Source: Propionibacterium sp. (GTDB lineage: Bacteria; Actinomycetota; Actinomycetes; Propionibacteriales; Propionibacteriaceae). Taken from it: 39,284 bases of DNA. Below the pieces are notes generated by a model. It had not been told where the DNA came from. It worked only from the letters and a program-made list of their open reading frames with translations, and searched no databases. Made by a program: the position numbers and the translations under genes. Of this stretch, positions 39,284 through 39,284 are shown piece by piece. The DNA lies in contig JALHFX010000013.1 of the NCBI GenBank assembly GCA_022837595.1, forward strand, positions 1 through 39,284, read 5' to 3'. Each line of letters opens with the position of its first letter. Position 1 is the first letter of the stretch.

Positions 39284-39284
39284 A

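Noticed and set aside
1..39284. CRISPR arrays, tRNA or rRNA genes, phage genes
   Set aside because: No regularly spaced repeats, no cloverleaf-like sequence and no structural phage proteins were found on either strand by eye; a covariance-model search would be decisive for small RNAs.

Overview
The window comes from a moderately high-GC actinobacterium, most likely of the Propionibacteriaceae or a close relative. This is an inference from gene content: clpS-DUF2017-murI and rph-rdgB-thyA-folA are in actinobacterial order and style, GTG starts and ATGA overlaps are common, and two sets of genes deal with lactate and propionyl-CoA-type intermediates. No tRNA, rRNA, CRISPR array or phage was seen.

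Region 1 (1-3300) is housekeeping: pncB (-), then clpS, a DUF2017 gene and murI (+). Region 2 (3400-12070) is a complete lactate-oxidation island: a fused FAD/Fe-S D-lactate dehydrogenase (-), a GntR/FCD regulator (-), and lactate permease plus lutABC (+). The 11-base dyad TGGTTAGACCA occurs once before the dehydrogenase and once between the regulator and the permease. The island separates murI from rph, which are often close neighbours in actinobacteria. Region 3 (12198-16978) returns to housekeeping: rph, rdgB, thyA, folA and dinB, with a stray MaoC-like hydratase gene between folA and dinB.

Region 4 (17125-38784) is accessory and the most interesting part. On the minus strand it holds a CoA-acylating aldehyde dehydrogenase, a beta-alanyl-CoA ammonia-lyase-like hotdog protein, an acyl-CoA dehydrogenase and a complete FixABCX-type electron-transfer set. 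Around these are two paralogous Asp/Glu-racemase-like proteins, a proline-racemase-family protein with Ser at the first catalytic position, an EutH-like permease, an NSS sodium symporter with a MetS-like small subunit (plus a second, orphan MetS-like gene), a PQ-loop membrane protein, a DapA-family lyase, a DadA-like amino acid dehydrogenase, an AcuI-type acrylyl-CoA reductase, a GntR regulator and an SDR protein. The palindrome CAGACAATCTG occurs exactly three times and once with one mismatch, always in promoter regions of this cluster, including directly before the GntR gene. This suggests one regulon.

My reading (inference): the cluster takes up an amino acid or amine, adjusts its stereochemistry, oxidises and cleaves it to an aldehyde, converts that to a 3-aminoacyl-CoA, removes ammonia to give an acrylyl-type enoyl-CoA, and reduces this to propionyl-CoA or a homologue. 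The substrate is not evident, and I know of no described pathway with this gene set. Decayed sequence (an IS5-type transposase tail, a possible IclR remnant, several strong stem-loops) lies between the modules and suggests assembly by transfer and loss.
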